Program-made: the position numbers and the translations under genes
Part shown: in pieces, positions 6,373-15,264 of the stretch
Numbering within the stretch: the first letter of the stretch is position 1
How the letters are laid out: each line of letters opens with the position of its first letter
Source of the DNA: Flavobacteriales bacterium UBA1937
GTDB lineage: Bacteria; Bacteroidota; Bacteroidia; Flavobacteriales; Weeksellaceae
Assembly: GCA_002337005.1 (NCBI GenBank)
Contig: DDFD01000054.1
Location: 1-23,563, forward strand
Direction: 5' to 3'
Length of the DNA stretch: 23,563 nt
The notes under the pieces: model-generated
Told to the model about the DNA's origin: nothing
What the model saw: the letters and a program-made list of their open reading frames with translations, nothing else
Database searches by the model: none

Positions 6373-9300
6373 TTATTTGTTTACTCTAATTCTTAAATTT
6401 GGATTTATATATACAGGCTTTATTGTTTTAGAAGTAATATTGATGGAATCTGTTATGGTACAGTTCTCTGTAATACCATCAGAATAAATTACTTCAACTT
6501 TATAATTTCCGTAACCAAAATTTCTAAGATCTAAGTTAGGGTCTGTGCTAATAATAGTATTAGGATTGCTGCTGTTTAATTTATACCATTTATAAGTGGT
6601 AAATTCATTTCCATAAAATTTGTCGGTTTTGAGTAAATAACTTAAAGGATCTGAAGTATTTATTGTATAGTTCAGCCAATCTGGTCCTAATCCATCAAAA
6701 CTTCCTGGATTATATGGTGCAAAAATAATATTGGTATTATTGCCCAGATTATTACTTTGTTCTGCAAAATATAGAGTTTTACCAATGCTGTTGATGTATT
6801 TCACATTAGCAAAATTAAAACTAGTATTTGTTCCTAATACATTAATTTTGGCTTGTATTGTAGAAGTCGTATTCTGTATATTTGTTACATTACAAGAGTT
6901 TCCTCCAATTACTAAATCCATAATAGTTTGGGTTCTATTTGATTCTAGAGAATAACTTTTTCCGGCATTTAAGAATAATGAATTGATGTAAGAATCCCCA
7001 TAAATATTACCATTACCTCGAAATATAACTTTGTTATATGAAACTCCAGTTTTAGATCCACCGCCTAAAGAACCTACATTGTTAAATGTAATATCATAGT
7101 AAGACTGATTGCTATAAGCAATAAGTCCGTTATTTGTTGATGTATTATTTAATGTAGTAAATATAATATGTGAAGTACCAGCATTTAATGTTACATTAGA
7201 TGAATTCGTATTAAAAGAAGATTGAATGTTTGAAAGGGTGATTACAGAACTTCCTAAATTGATAGTTCTATTTTTTGTGCCATTATTGGCAAAAAAACTA
7301 CTTGCTACTCCTATATTATAATTATTAGTATTAAACATACCGGCATTATGATACAAATCATTTCCTGTAGAAAAGTCATCTAACAAACTAATAGAATTTT
7401 CTTCTTCAAAATAGATTGCGCTCACGATTGTAGAATTTCCTGTCATTCCTGTAATTACACCATTGCTAGTTATGGTTTTCGTTTCACCTGTATTGCGATA
7501 GTAGATATAAGCTATATTTATTTGCCCCATTCCTGTTTGCCATACAGTAGATCCATAAATATTTAAAGTTTGTGCTCCATTTTGTGTTAATGTAGGTGCA
7601 ACTGGGCTACCTGCAAAAGTAATATTATGAGCATAAGAGATATTATCAACCGTAACGGTTTTATTGGTAGAGCTAAATCCAGAACCTGCGTCAAAGAAAA
7701 CATTATCAGCAGGGCCAGGAACGCAATATCCACCAATGCCACCACTGGTTTGCGACCAATGAGCTTTATCATTCCAATTTCCACTTCCGCCTACCCAGTA
7801 CAGGTTTTGACCTGTATAAGGAGGAAAAGACCAGCCTGTGTTATTACCATTATCTACCGAATTATTCGCAATGAATAATCCTCCACCATTAGCATTTATG
7901 TCCTGCATTATGACACCAGATACATTGATAACTGCCCCAGAACTAGCTGAAATAATTGCTTGGCTACCTACAGTACTGGCCTTAATTGTGGACCAACCAC
8001 TACATTGCGGTGTACTAGCAGAGAATAAATTATTCACAGTTTGTATTTTGCCAGACGCTAGGGTATAAGTTTTGGTAGCACTAAAGGTGAGATCATTAAA
8101 ATTATTACTACCATAAATGTTTCCATCGCCTAGAAAAGCAACCTTATTGTAGTATGTAGTGCCAGAATTTGAACCTGCCAAATATCCAAATTTCTCAAAG
8201 GTAATATTATTATAAACTTGATTAGCAAATGCTTGAAAGCCCATTGTAGTTCCACTTGTAACTAAAGAAGTGAAAATAAAATGTGATGTACCAGCATTTA
8301 TTGTTACTAAAGAAGAATTTGCATTGTATAATGATTGAGAGTTTAAGAATGTAATAACGGAACTCCCGAAATTAATGGTTCTTAATTTGGTTCCGTTATT
8401 GGTTAAAAATCCTTGCTTTATAATTACATTAAAGTTATTGGTATTAAATGTACCTGCATTATGGTTCAAATTATAGCCTACAGAAAAATCATCTAATAGA
8501 CTAATAGAATTCTCTTCTTCAAAATAAATATTGGTGTTAATGGTGCCTGAAGAGACACCAGTAGTTACTCCGTTACTAGTGATAGTTTTACTTTCTCCTG
8601 TTTTACGGTAGTAGATGTTAGAAATATTGATAGGACTCATTCCTGTTTGCCAAACAGAAGATCCATAAATGTTAAGCGTTTGTACGCCGTTTTGTGTTAA
8701 TAATGGGGGAACAGGACTGCCAGCAAAAGTAACGTTATGGGCGTATGAGATATTATCAACCGTAACAGTTTTATTTGTAGAACTAAATCCAGAGCCTGCA
8801 TCAAAGAAAACATTATCACCAGGACCAGGGACGCAATATCCACCAACGCCACCACTGGTTTGCGACCAATGGGTTTTATCGTTCCAATTTCCGCTTCCTC
8901 CAACCCAATATAAATTTTGCCCAGTATAAGGAGAAAACAACCAACCTGTATTATTAGTATTATCAACCGAATTAGTTGCATTGAATAATGCGCCACCAGT
9001 TGCATTAATATCTTGAATGATAGCCCCAGAAACAGCGATGATAGCCCCAGAATTAGCCGAAATAATAGCCTGACTTTCTGTTACACTAGATTTAATAGTT
9101 GACCATCCACCACAAGGAGATGTGATGGCAGAAAGTGAATTGGTAATGAATTGTGTTTTTCCAACAGGGAGAATATAAGTTTTAGTAGCACTAAAAGTAA
9201 GATTTTTAATGCTATTATCACTATAAAGATTACCATCACCTAAAAAGATAACATTATTATAGTAAACAGTACCAGAGTGTGAACCACCTAGTGAACCTGA

Positions 9301-10101
9301 TTTTTGAAATGTAACATCATAAAATGTCTGATTAGTATAAGGTATTATACCATAAGTATTTGCGGTATTATCTAAAGCAGCAAAGACAATATGAGAAGTA
9401 CCAGCATTTAAGGTGACGTATTGTGAATTTGTATTGAATGAAGAATTAATAGATTGTAATGTAATGATAGAAGATCCTAAATTAATAATTCTAGCTTGTG
9501 TGCCTGGATTATTTGCCGAAAAATTATTTCTAATGTTTACATTGCGATTATTGGTATTAAAAGTTCCTGCAAAATGTGTCAAATCATATCCAGTAAAAAA
9601 ATCGTCTAGTAAACTAATAGAATTAACTTCTCTAAAAAAAACATTATTGGTGTATAATAGATTTGATGATCCTGTGATTACACCATTACTCGTAATGGTC
9701 TTGTTTTCACTTGTACTTTGATAAACAATTGTGGAAACATTAATTTGCCCCATTCCAGATTGCCAAACCGAAGAACCATAGATGTTAAGTGTTTGTGCTC
9801 CACTTTGCGTTACCACTGGTGCTACGGCACTACCAGAGAATGTAATGTTTTTACAGTTAGCAGTAACATTAATCGTTATGGTTTTACTGCTTGATGTAAA
9901 TCCAGAATTGGCATCAAAATAAACATTGTCTGTAACGCCAGGTATTACACTAGGAATTGCTGCTCCTCCTGATGTTGTTCTCCAGTGGTTGATGTCATTC
10001 CAATTTCCGCTTCCTCCAACCCAATAGTAATCAGCAGCTTGTATTTTTATAAAAGTACTAAGTGCTAAGAATACTATGAGAAAATATTTGAAATTCTTCA
10101 T
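6373..10101 (-). CDS. Large secreted repeat protein (three ~371-aa YWVGGSGNW units)
   Basis: I chose the ATG at 10101, which gives 1,242 aa and a clean signal peptide (MKNFKYFLIVFLALSTFIKIQA). It follows the upstream stop by one base; an ATG at 10122 is less likely. Three units start with YWVGGSGNWND at residues 26, 398 and 768. Each contains DNV(Y/F)FDA, LTQNG.QTLNIYGS.VWQ, SISLLDDF and TFNTNN segments rich in Asn, Ser and Thr, as in beta-helix or beta-sandwich surface proteins. After the third unit there is an Ig-like stretch (YKWYKLNSSNPN) and a short basic end (INPNLRIRVNK). No standard T9SS type A or B tail is visible. It is probably an exported adhesin or surface-layer protein, cotranscribed with the QVGINT protein. 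No enzymatic motif is visible. Confidence 0.85.
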   Translation of the reverse strand: MKNFKYFLIVFLALSTFIKIQAADYYWVGGSGNWNDINHWRTTSGGAAIPSVIPGVTDNVYFDANSGFTSSSKTITINVTANCKNITFSGSAVAPVVTQSGAQTLNIYGSSVWQSGMGQINVSTIVYQSTSENKTITSNGVITGSSNLLYTNNVFFREVNSISLLDDFFTGYDLTHFAGTFNTNNRNVNIRNNFSANNPGTQARIINLGSSIITLQSINSSFNTNSQYVTLNAGTSHIVFAALDNTANTYGIIPYTNQTFYDVTFQKSGSLGGSHSGTVYYNNVIFLGDGNLYSDNSIKNLTFSATKTYILPVGKTQFITNSLSAITSPCGGWSTIKSSVTESQAIISANSGAIIAVSGAIIQDINATGGALFNATNSVDNTNNTGWLFSPYTGQNLYWVGGSGNWNDKTHWSQTSGGVGGYCVPGPGDNVFFDAGSGFSSTNKTVTVDNISYAHNVTFAGSPVPPLLTQNGVQTLNIYGSSVWQTGMSPINISNIYYRKTGESKTITSNGVTTGVSSGTINTNIYFEEENSISLLDDFSVGYNLNHNAGTFNTNNFNVIIKQGFLTNNGTKLRTINFGSSVITFLNSQSLYNANSSLVTINAGTSHFIFTSLVTSGTTMGFQAFANQVYNNITFEKFGYLAGSNSGTTYYNKVAFLGDGNIYGSNNFNDLTFSATKTYTLASGKIQTVNNLFSASTPQCSGWSTIKASTVGSQAIISASSGAVINVSGVIMQDINANGGGLFIANNSVDNGNNTGWSFPPYTGQNLYWVGGSGNWNDKAHWSQTSGGIGGYCVPGPADNVFFDAGSGFSSTNKTVTVDNISYAHNITFAGSPVAPTLTQNGAQTLNIYGSTVWQTGMGQINIAYIYYRNTGETKTITSNGVITGMTGNSTIVSAIYFEEENSISLLDDFSTGNDLYHNAGMFNTNNYNIGVASSFFANNGTKNRTINLGSSVITLSNIQSSFNTNSSNVTLNAGTSHIIFTTLNNTSTNNGLIAYSNQSYYDITFNNVGSLGGGSKTGVSYNKVIFRGNGNIYGDSYINSLFLNAGKSYSLESNRTQTIMDLVIGGNSCNVTNIQNTTSTIQAKINVLGTNTSFNFANVKYINSIGKTLYFAEQSNNLGNNTNIIFAPYNPGSFDGLGPDWLNYTINTSDPLSYLLKTDKFYGNEFTTYKWYKLNSSNPNTIISTDPNLDLRNFGYGNYKVEVIYSDGITENCTITDSINITSKTIKPVYINPNLRIRVNK
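6710..10026 (-). repeat. Three in-frame tandem coding repeats, 1,116 and 1,110 bp apart
   Basis: The YWVGG codons begin at 10026, 8910 and 7800 on the minus strand, giving unit lengths of 372 and 370 codons. Units 2 and 3 are very similar at DNA level near their starts: about 7,640-7,800 and 8,750-8,910 differ at only scattered positions. Unit 1 and the end of unit 3 are more diverged. Confidence 0.85.
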
Positions 10102-10102
10102 T

Positions 10103-10816
10103 TTACTTTCTTTTAAATACAATATTCATAAACGTTTTTTCAGTAATTGTTCCTGATGTAAGAATTTTATAAGAAAGTTCTCCAGATGTATTTATAACAA
10201 TTGTATTGGGATCAAAAACTGTATTGTCAAAATAGAGTACAAAATAATCTAGATCAGTACTGTTTAAAACATCTAAAGAAGCACTAGCATTACTTTTGAT
10301 AGAAGTACGACTTGTACCAGCAATATCACCTGTTAAGCCAAATTGCTTATTATAGATAGAAAAAAGTTTTATAGTATAAGTTTCAGTTGTAGGGTTGTAA
10401 TAAATGTCATCTGTTGAATTGGTAGATACCCCTAAAGAAGAAGTAGGAAGTGCTACTGATGGTGCATAAAACCATTCTTTTGATTGAGTGCTTCCACTTC
10501 CTAATGCTGTCCATACAGAACCATTGAAAAAATAATACCCTTCATTTGTAATATTTATCGTTTTTGTAGAAGGAGTAGTCACTTTGGCTATTGCATATAC
10601 AATAGTACCAATTTGTGGATTACCATAAAGAGCATCTTTAGCTTTTAGTTCATCTCCAGAAATACGAGGAATTAATAAACCGTCAATTTTTGAAAGATTA
10701 TTAGGACTTGCTACTATATCTAAAGTAGCGTTTGGTGTCTCAGTATTTATACCAACTTGTGAAAAAGCAAAGCTATATAATGAAATAGCTGAAATAATTA
10801 AAAATTTGTTTTTCAT
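10103..10816 (-). CDS. Secreted QVGINT-type head/surface protein
   Basis: The 237-aa protein has a signal peptide (MKNKFLIISAISLYSFAFS) and then QVGINTETPNATLDI, the start shared by a very common group of Flavobacteriia exported proteins that resemble the N-terminal head part of tail-fibre-like proteins. The middle has the usual LIPRISGDEL and GTIVYA...GYYFFNGSVWTALG segments, and the C-terminal part is beta-rich (YFVLYFDNTVFDPNTI, LTSGTITEKTF). It ends one base before the large repeat protein, so the two are translated from one message and probably work together on the cell surface. No sorting tail is visible. The function is unknown; adhesion or assembly of the larger partner is an inference. 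Confidence 0.85.
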   Translation of the reverse strand: MKNKFLIISAISLYSFAFSQVGINTETPNATLDIVASPNNLSKIDGLLIPRISGDELKAKDALYGNPQIGTIVYAIAKVTTPSTKTINITNEGYYFFNGSVWTALGSGSTQSKEWFYAPSVALPTSSLGVSTNSTDDIYYNPTTETYTIKLFSIYNKQFGLTGDIAGTSRTSIKSNASASLDVLNSTDLDYFVLYFDNTVFDPNTIVINTSGELSYKILTSGTITEKTFMNIVFKRK

Positions 10817-11068
10817 TGTTTTCGTGTTATTTTTTAATTTTTTTCAAGAGAATGTTAGATTATAATTTTAAGGTAGAGTAATTATAATTTTATTGATTAT
10901 GCTTTTTTTGAATTCTTTTTAAGAAACAATGCTTTAGAAAAGCTTTTTATAAGAGAAGTTGAAAATGATAAAAGTATGTAGTTTCAAAATAGAAAATAAA
11001 GATGTTTTATACTTAAATATCTTTATTAAGTTTAAGTTTAATTTTTCTAACATTGTAATTTTATTCCG
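10817..11068 (-). promoter_or_regulatory. Long untranslated leader of the surface-protein operon
   Basis: If transcription starts just after the TACTTTTG box at 11069-11076, about 245 bases precede the ATG at 10816. The leader is AT-rich and has a weak hairpin (ACTTAA...TTAAGT, 11011-11031). I recognise no known riboswitch. Confidence 0.4.
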
Positions 11069-11126
11069 CAAAAGTAACCAAGAATTAGACCAGAAGCCCT
11101 AAATAGTACCCCTACAAATCCCCTAC
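11069..11126 (-). promoter_or_regulatory. Surface-operon promoter with CCCTA activator-like boxes
   Basis: The minus strand has TACTTTTG (11076-11069), a full match to TAnnTTTG, but no TTG at 17-23 bases upstream. Instead, plus-strand CCCCTAC boxes lie at 11109-11115 and 11120-11126 (11 bases apart), with a related CCCTAAAT at 11097-11104. These would sit about 34 to 63 bases upstream of the start, where an activator binds. TACCCCT (11107-11113) fits the NarL-type TACYYMT heptamer. Confidence 0.55.
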
Positions 11127-11240
11127 ATTTATTCTTTTTGCATACGTCAAAACTACACATTTGTTATTTTTGGCAAAAATTAGTTTCAAATCCTGTCAAT
11201 AATTTAAATTTTTTAATTCAAAACAATATTTTAAAAAGCA

Positions 11241-11281
11241 TAAAAAAATCCAACCGAAAACTCAGTTGGATTTTAAAATAT
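11241..11281 (-). terminator. Terminator of the sodium symporter gene
   Basis: The perfect 10-bp stem AAAATCCAAC / GTTGGATTTT has a 10-base loop and a run of T on the minus strand, about 20 bases after the symporter stop. Confidence 0.85.
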
Positions 11282-11294
11282 TTTTTTTCAAAAT

Positions 11295-12854
11295 CTATTT
11301 TCGGTCTTTTACCAGCCAAAGCCCAAAGAAAGTAAGTAGCCCATTTAAGATAATGAGTTCTACCCCGATTTTATAATCCGTGAAATTAGTTACGATATAA
11401 TTGATAAGGTAAGTAATAATTGGTGCTAAAAGCGTAACCGCTAGAATAGTATATTTCTTAGAAATTTGATGTTTAGTGAAAATTCCAAAAGCAAATAAAC
11501 CAAGCAGTGGTCCATAAGTGTAACCCGCAACTTCCATAATTAAATAAACAATAGACTTATCATTAATTGCTTTAAAAATCATAATCAAAACAAAGAAAAT
11601 TACCGTAAAAATCAAATGAATTTTTATTCTAAGAGTTTTCTTTTGTTTTTCGGTTTTGGTTTGGTCTTCGTTTAGATTCAATAAATCTACGCAGTACGAA
11701 CTGGTAACCGCCGTAAGAGCACCATCAGCCGAAGGAAAAAGTGCAGAAATTAATCCGATGATAAAAATTACAGAAATAAACATCGGGAAATAACCTTGCA
11801 AAGAAAGTGCAGGAAATAGATCATCTCCCATTATATTTTTGATATTTCCAGCGGCATCTTTAAACCCGAAAATATTGGTAATGCTTTCTTTACCATTTAC
11901 CATATCAATTAATTGAGAATATTCTGCACCGTTTTGCATCGCAAAAAGATAAAGCAAACCTCCTAAAAATAGAAATGCCAAATTAACCACCAGCAATGTT
12001 CCCGCAAAGGTGAGCATGTTTTTTTTAGAATTTTTCAGATTGTCCACAGAAATGTTTTTTTGCATCATTTCTTGGTCTAGACCTGTCATTGCAATCGTAA
12101 TAAACATTCCGCCTAGAATGGTTTTCAAGAAAAATGTTTTAGAATTAATATCGGTATTAATGAAATGTGTGTAATTTTTACTCGCCAAAATATCAAAAGC
12201 TTCTGGCGCAGATAAATTAAGATGAGACAAAATATAAACAATACAACCTACCAAACTGATAATCATAAAAGAAGTTTGTAGTGTATCTGTAATCACAATG
12301 GTTTTTACACCTCCTTCAAAAGTGTAAAGTAATACCATCAAAAGTATCACCAGAGCAGTTAACCAAAACGGAACGCCCAATCCTTCTAATAAGAAAATTT
12401 GTAAAACATTGACCACCAAATACAATCTTGCAGTAGCGCCAATCGCCCTAGAAATGATAAAAAATAAAGAACCTATTTTATGGGCTTCTACATTAAATCT
12501 TTTTCCTAAATAGGTATAAATAGAAGTGAGATTCATCTTGTAATAAAGCGGAAGCAGAATTCCTGCAACGATAAAATAGCCAATGAAAAAACCAATGACC
12601 ATCATATAATACTCGAAACCGCCAAAAGGATAATTGCCAGCAGTCATTTTACCTACAGTTCCAGGAACGGAAATAAAAGTAACACCACTTAAACTGGTGC
12701 CAATCATTCCGAAAGCTACCAACCACCATTTGCTTTTTTTGTTTCCGATGAAAAAAGATTGATTATCAGAATTTCTACTGGTAAAATAGGAAATGACCAA
12801 AAGTCCTATAAAATATACAAAAACAAATATTAGCAATATTTTTGCTGGCTCCAT
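11295..12854 (-). CDS. Sodium:solute symporter (SSS family)
   Basis: The 519-aa protein has about 13 transmembrane segments and the SSS fold. It starts with FVYFIGLLVISYFTSR and FFIGNKKSKWWLVAFGMIGT (TM1 and the loop into TM2). The GTSLSGVTFISVPG stretch (residues about 52-65) is the sodium and substrate region. The SRAIGATARLYLVVNVLQ and TFEGGVKTIVITDTLQ segments are also family features, as is SALFPSADGALTAVTSSYCVDL near the middle. It imports a solute with Na+ across the inner membrane; the substrate (sugar, amino acid, sialic acid or other) cannot be told from sequence. TATATTTG at 12876-12883 is a probable -7 box. It has its own terminator and no obvious partner gene. Confidence 0.92.
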   Translation of the reverse strand: MEPAKILLIFVFVYFIGLLVISYFTSRNSDNQSFFIGNKKSKWWLVAFGMIGTSLSGVTFISVPGTVGKMTAGNYPFGGFEYYMMVIGFFIGYFIVAGILLPLYYKMNLTSIYTYLGKRFNVEAHKIGSLFFIISRAIGATARLYLVVNVLQIFLLEGLGVPFWLTALVILLMVLLYTFEGGVKTIVITDTLQTSFMIISLVGCIVYILSHLNLSAPEAFDILASKNYTHFINTDINSKTFFLKTILGGMFITIAMTGLDQEMMQKNISVDNLKNSKKNMLTFAGTLLVVNLAFLFLGGLLYLFAMQNGAEYSQLIDMVNGKESITNIFGFKDAAGNIKNIMGDDLFPALSLQGYFPMFISVIFIIGLISALFPSADGALTAVTSSYCVDLLNLNEDQTKTEKQKKTLRIKIHLIFTVIFFVLIMIFKAINDKSIVYLIMEVAGYTYGPLLGLFAFGIFTKHQISKKYTILAVTLLAPIITYLINYIVTNFTDYKIGVELIILNGLLTFFGLWLVKDRK

Positions 12855-12875
12855 CTGCGTTAAATTTAAGTTTCA

Positions 12876-12883
12876 CAAATATA
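12876..12883 (-). promoter_or_regulatory. -7 box of the sodium symporter gene
   Basis: TATATTTG on the minus strand matches TAnnTTTG and lies 21 bases before the ATG. No TTG is found at the usual spacing, so only half of the promoter is recognisable. Confidence 0.5.
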
Positions 12884-12924
12884 GTTTTTTTAGCGTTTTC
12901 TGAAACTTATTTGATGCAAAGTTT

Positions 12925-14325
12925 TTAAGACTTCATGTTTTCACCATCTCTGAAATGTAATCTCCTAAAAACAAAACCCGAAAGAATCGTAAGAAAACCA
13001 ACTGCCAAAAAAGTATATCGAAACGCATTGTGTATATTTCCTTTGATTAACTGAGTATCGCCTTCAAAAATTTTAAGAACAATTAACCCAAATGCAATCC
13101 CAAATCCAATAGCAATTTGTTGATTAACTGAGATTAAAGAGTTTCCGCTGCTGGTTTGGTTGTCTCGTAAATCTGCAATAGAAATAGTATTCATAGCCGT
13201 AAACTGTATAGAATTGAAAAATCCTAAAATAGAAATTAACGGAATAAACCAGTAAATAGAGGTGTGAATACCAGGAATCGCCATTGCACAAATTAAAATT
13301 CCGATGGTTATTGTATTAATCATTAATGTTTTTCTGTAGCCCAATTGATTTAGGATTTTGATAACGGCAGATTTTCCGAACATCGCTGTAACCGCCATGG
13401 GTGCAATAATCCAACCAGAAATTACTGCAGATTGTCCGTATGCAATTTGTATCATTAATGGTATTAAAAGTGGAATAGAACTGATGCCTAATCTTGTGGC
13501 CAAGTTTCCCAATATTCCTACTCGGAAAGTTCTTACCAAAAATAAATCTAAAGGAAAAATAGGATTATTGTCTTTTTTGGCATGTCTGTAATAGATATAA
13601 AGAAAAACAAAACCTGCAAAAAATACCATCAAAACAGGAGTGATGTTTTTAGCATTTCCTAACCATTCTAATGATATGGATAGTAGCAAAGATGCTGAAG
13701 CAAAAATCAAAAATCCTTTAAAATCAAAATCAATAATTTTAGAACTATAGTTCGGCATATATTTTATTCCTAAAATGATGCCAAGTAATCCTATAGGAAT
13801 ATTGATGAGGAAAATCCAATGCCAAGAAAGATAATCTACCATATAACCACCAACCAATGGTCCTAGCACTGGTCCTATTAGGGCAGGAATAATGGCAAAA
13901 TTCATTGCTTTTAGCAATTCGTTTTTGTCAAAAGTTTTAATTAATGCTAGTTTTCCGACAGGTGTCATTAAACTTCCGCCAATTCCTTGCACTACTCTTG
14001 CCACCACTAAAAATGATAAATTAGGAGAAATAGAACAAAGCAATGAGCCTAAACTGAACAAGATTAATGAAAAAATAAATACTTTTTTAGTCCCAAATTT
14101 ATCTGCCAAAAAACCACTTGCAGGCATAAATAGTGCCAACGTTAATACATAACTAATGATGGCATTTTGCATATTAAGTGGAGATTCATTCAAATCTTTT
14201 GCAATAGAAGGCAGAGAAGTGTTGAGCACGGTAGAATCTAGCATCTGCATAAAAATGGCGGTTGCTAAAATGAGCGGTAAAATCTTTTTGGTATTGTTTA
14301 TATCCTGTGTGATGTTTTGTTCCAT
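12925..14325 (-). CDS. DHA2-type MFS multidrug exporter
   Basis: The 466-aa protein belongs to the EmrB/QacA-like drug:H+ antiporter group of the major facilitator superfamily. It carries the family's TM1 motif LDSTVLNTSLPSIA (29-42), motif A GFLADKFGTKK (71-81) between TM2 and TM3, and the antiporter motif C GPVLGPLVGG (151-160) in TM5. The hydropathy pattern suggests 13-14 helices. It probably exports toxic compounds from the cytoplasm using the proton gradient. No periplasmic adaptor (EmrA) or outer-membrane factor is adjacent, so it may act alone. TAATTTTG (14336-14343) is a probable -7 box 10 bases before the ATG. The substrate is unknown. Confidence 0.92.
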   Translation of the reverse strand: MEQNITQDINNTKKILPLILATAIFMQMLDSTVLNTSLPSIAKDLNESPLNMQNAIISYVLTLALFMPASGFLADKFGTKKVFIFSLILFSLGSLLCSISPNLSFLVVARVVQGIGGSLMTPVGKLALIKTFDKNELLKAMNFAIIPALIGPVLGPLVGGYMVDYLSWHWIFLINIPIGLLGIILGIKYMPNYSSKIIDFDFKGFLIFASASLLLSISLEWLGNAKNITPVLMVFFAGFVFLYIYYRHAKKDNNPIFPLDLFLVRTFRVGILGNLATRLGISSIPLLIPLMIQIAYGQSAVISGWIIAPMAVTAMFGKSAVIKILNQLGYRKTLMINTITIGILICAMAIPGIHTSIYWFIPLISILGFFNSIQFTAMNTISIADLRDNQTSSGNSLISVNQQIAIGFGIAFGLIVLKIFEGDTQLIKGNIHNAFRYTFLAVGFLTILSGFVFRRLHFRDGENMKS

Positions 14326-14350
14326 AAATTCATGACAAAATTACACATTA

Positions 14351-14373
14351 AAACCTGCAATTTTGCAGGTTTT
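14351..14373 (-). terminator. Terminator of the tyrosine catabolic operon
   Basis: A 10-bp inverted repeat AAACCTGCAA / TTGCAGGTTT with two bases between the arms is followed by TTTTAA on the minus strand. It lies about 45 bases after the stop of the flavin reductase-like gene and just upstream of the exporter promoter. Confidence 0.7.
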
Positions 14374-14417
14374 TGATAGTTTATACTTATGATTCTTGTA
14401 GATTTATATGAATAAAA

Positions 14418-15239
14418 TTATTGAGTTAAAACCTTCCAAGCTTCAGCTATTTTATTATCATGTAAAAATAGTTGTGCTTCTAGATGTTTACTTTCTTCAG
14501 AATAGAAATTTCCTTCGGGTAAAACTTCAATATTGGCAAGCATTCCTAGGTCGTTTCCTGTAAAAATTTTACTGTTTTTAATTTCCGTAGGAAGTTGGTC
14601 ATAGCCAATTCCTTTGTTTTGTAATGGTTTCGGAACTTCGAAAAGGGTTTCTTCTGAAGTTTTACCATACCAATTGGCACCTAATCTGGAAACTAAATTC
14701 AGTTTTTTTTGGTCTAAATTGCCATTTTCATCCAAAAATTGTTCTTGAATATGAATTTTTAAGACTTCACAAATTACCAAATTTCCTGCACCCGATTCAT
14801 TTCCTAATGTATTAATTTCAAGAACTTTACATTCAAAATTTACTGGTGATTCTGCAATAAGTGGAGGTTTTACCAAATCGGCTAGTTTCATTGTTAGTCC
14901 AGATTTTACAAATTCATTCACCCCTTTTTCATATTCTGTACTAGAAAGTGATACTTGTTGCACTATATCAAAATTCACATTACCAATAACTACTTCAGGA
15001 ACGTCCTTCACATTTTCTAGCGTATGTTTTATGGTATTACCTCTTACTCTTCTTGATGGTGAAAATATCAAAATTGGAGGATTGGTACTGAACATATTGA
15101 AAAAACTAAACGGCGAAACGTTTACATTTCCATCTTTATCTATGGTAGAAGCTAATGCGATAGGTCTTGGTGCTACAGAATGTTGTAAAACACTTTGCAG
15201 TTCAAAAGGAGTAATATCTTTAGGTAATATTTGTTTCAT
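14418..15239 (-). CDS. Flavin reductase-like (FMN-binding split barrel) protein
   Basis: The 273-aa protein has the flavin reductase-like split-barrel domain in its first ~200 residues: SVAPRPIALASTIDKDGNVN, then SPFSFFNMFSTNPPILIFSP and later NFECKVLEINTL. The family binds FMN or FAD and reduces it with NAD(P)H, or serves as the reductase of a two-component monooxygenase; some members have other roles. A C-terminal part of about 70 residues (LGANWYGKTSEET to the end) is specific to this subgroup. It is the last gene of the hmgA-hppD-fahA operon, starting 25 bases after fahA, which implies a role in aromatic amino acid breakdown. The exact reaction is not known to me; it sits where a maleylacetoacetate isomerase gene might be expected. 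Confidence 0.85.
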   Translation of the reverse strand: MKQILPKDITPFELQSVLQHSVAPRPIALASTIDKDGNVNVSPFSFFNMFSTNPPILIFSPSRRVRGNTIKHTLENVKDVPEVVIGNVNFDIVQQVSLSSTEYEKGVNEFVKSGLTMKLADLVKPPLIAESPVNFECKVLEINTLGNESGAGNLVICEVLKIHIQEQFLDENGNLDQKKLNLVSRLGANWYGKTSEETLFEVPKPLQNKGIGYDQLPTEIKNSKIFTGNDLGMLANIEVLPEGNFYSEESKHLEAQLFLHDNKIAEAWKVLTQ

Positions 15240-15264
15240 TTTTAAATTTTAGATTCAAAATTAA

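Noticed and set aside
6302..6487. Short plus-strand frame across the surface-operon terminator
   Set aside because: It runs through a perfect terminator hairpin and into the end of the large surface gene; the protein looks random.
7587..8068. Several plus- and minus-strand frames of 65-102 aa inside the surface protein gene
   Set aside because: They are alternative frames of the repeated coding sequence, and their recurrence in each unit comes from the repeat.
11138..11335. 65-aa plus-strand frame upstream of the symporter end
   Set aside because: It crosses the symporter terminator, overlaps the symporter end and has low-complexity sequence.
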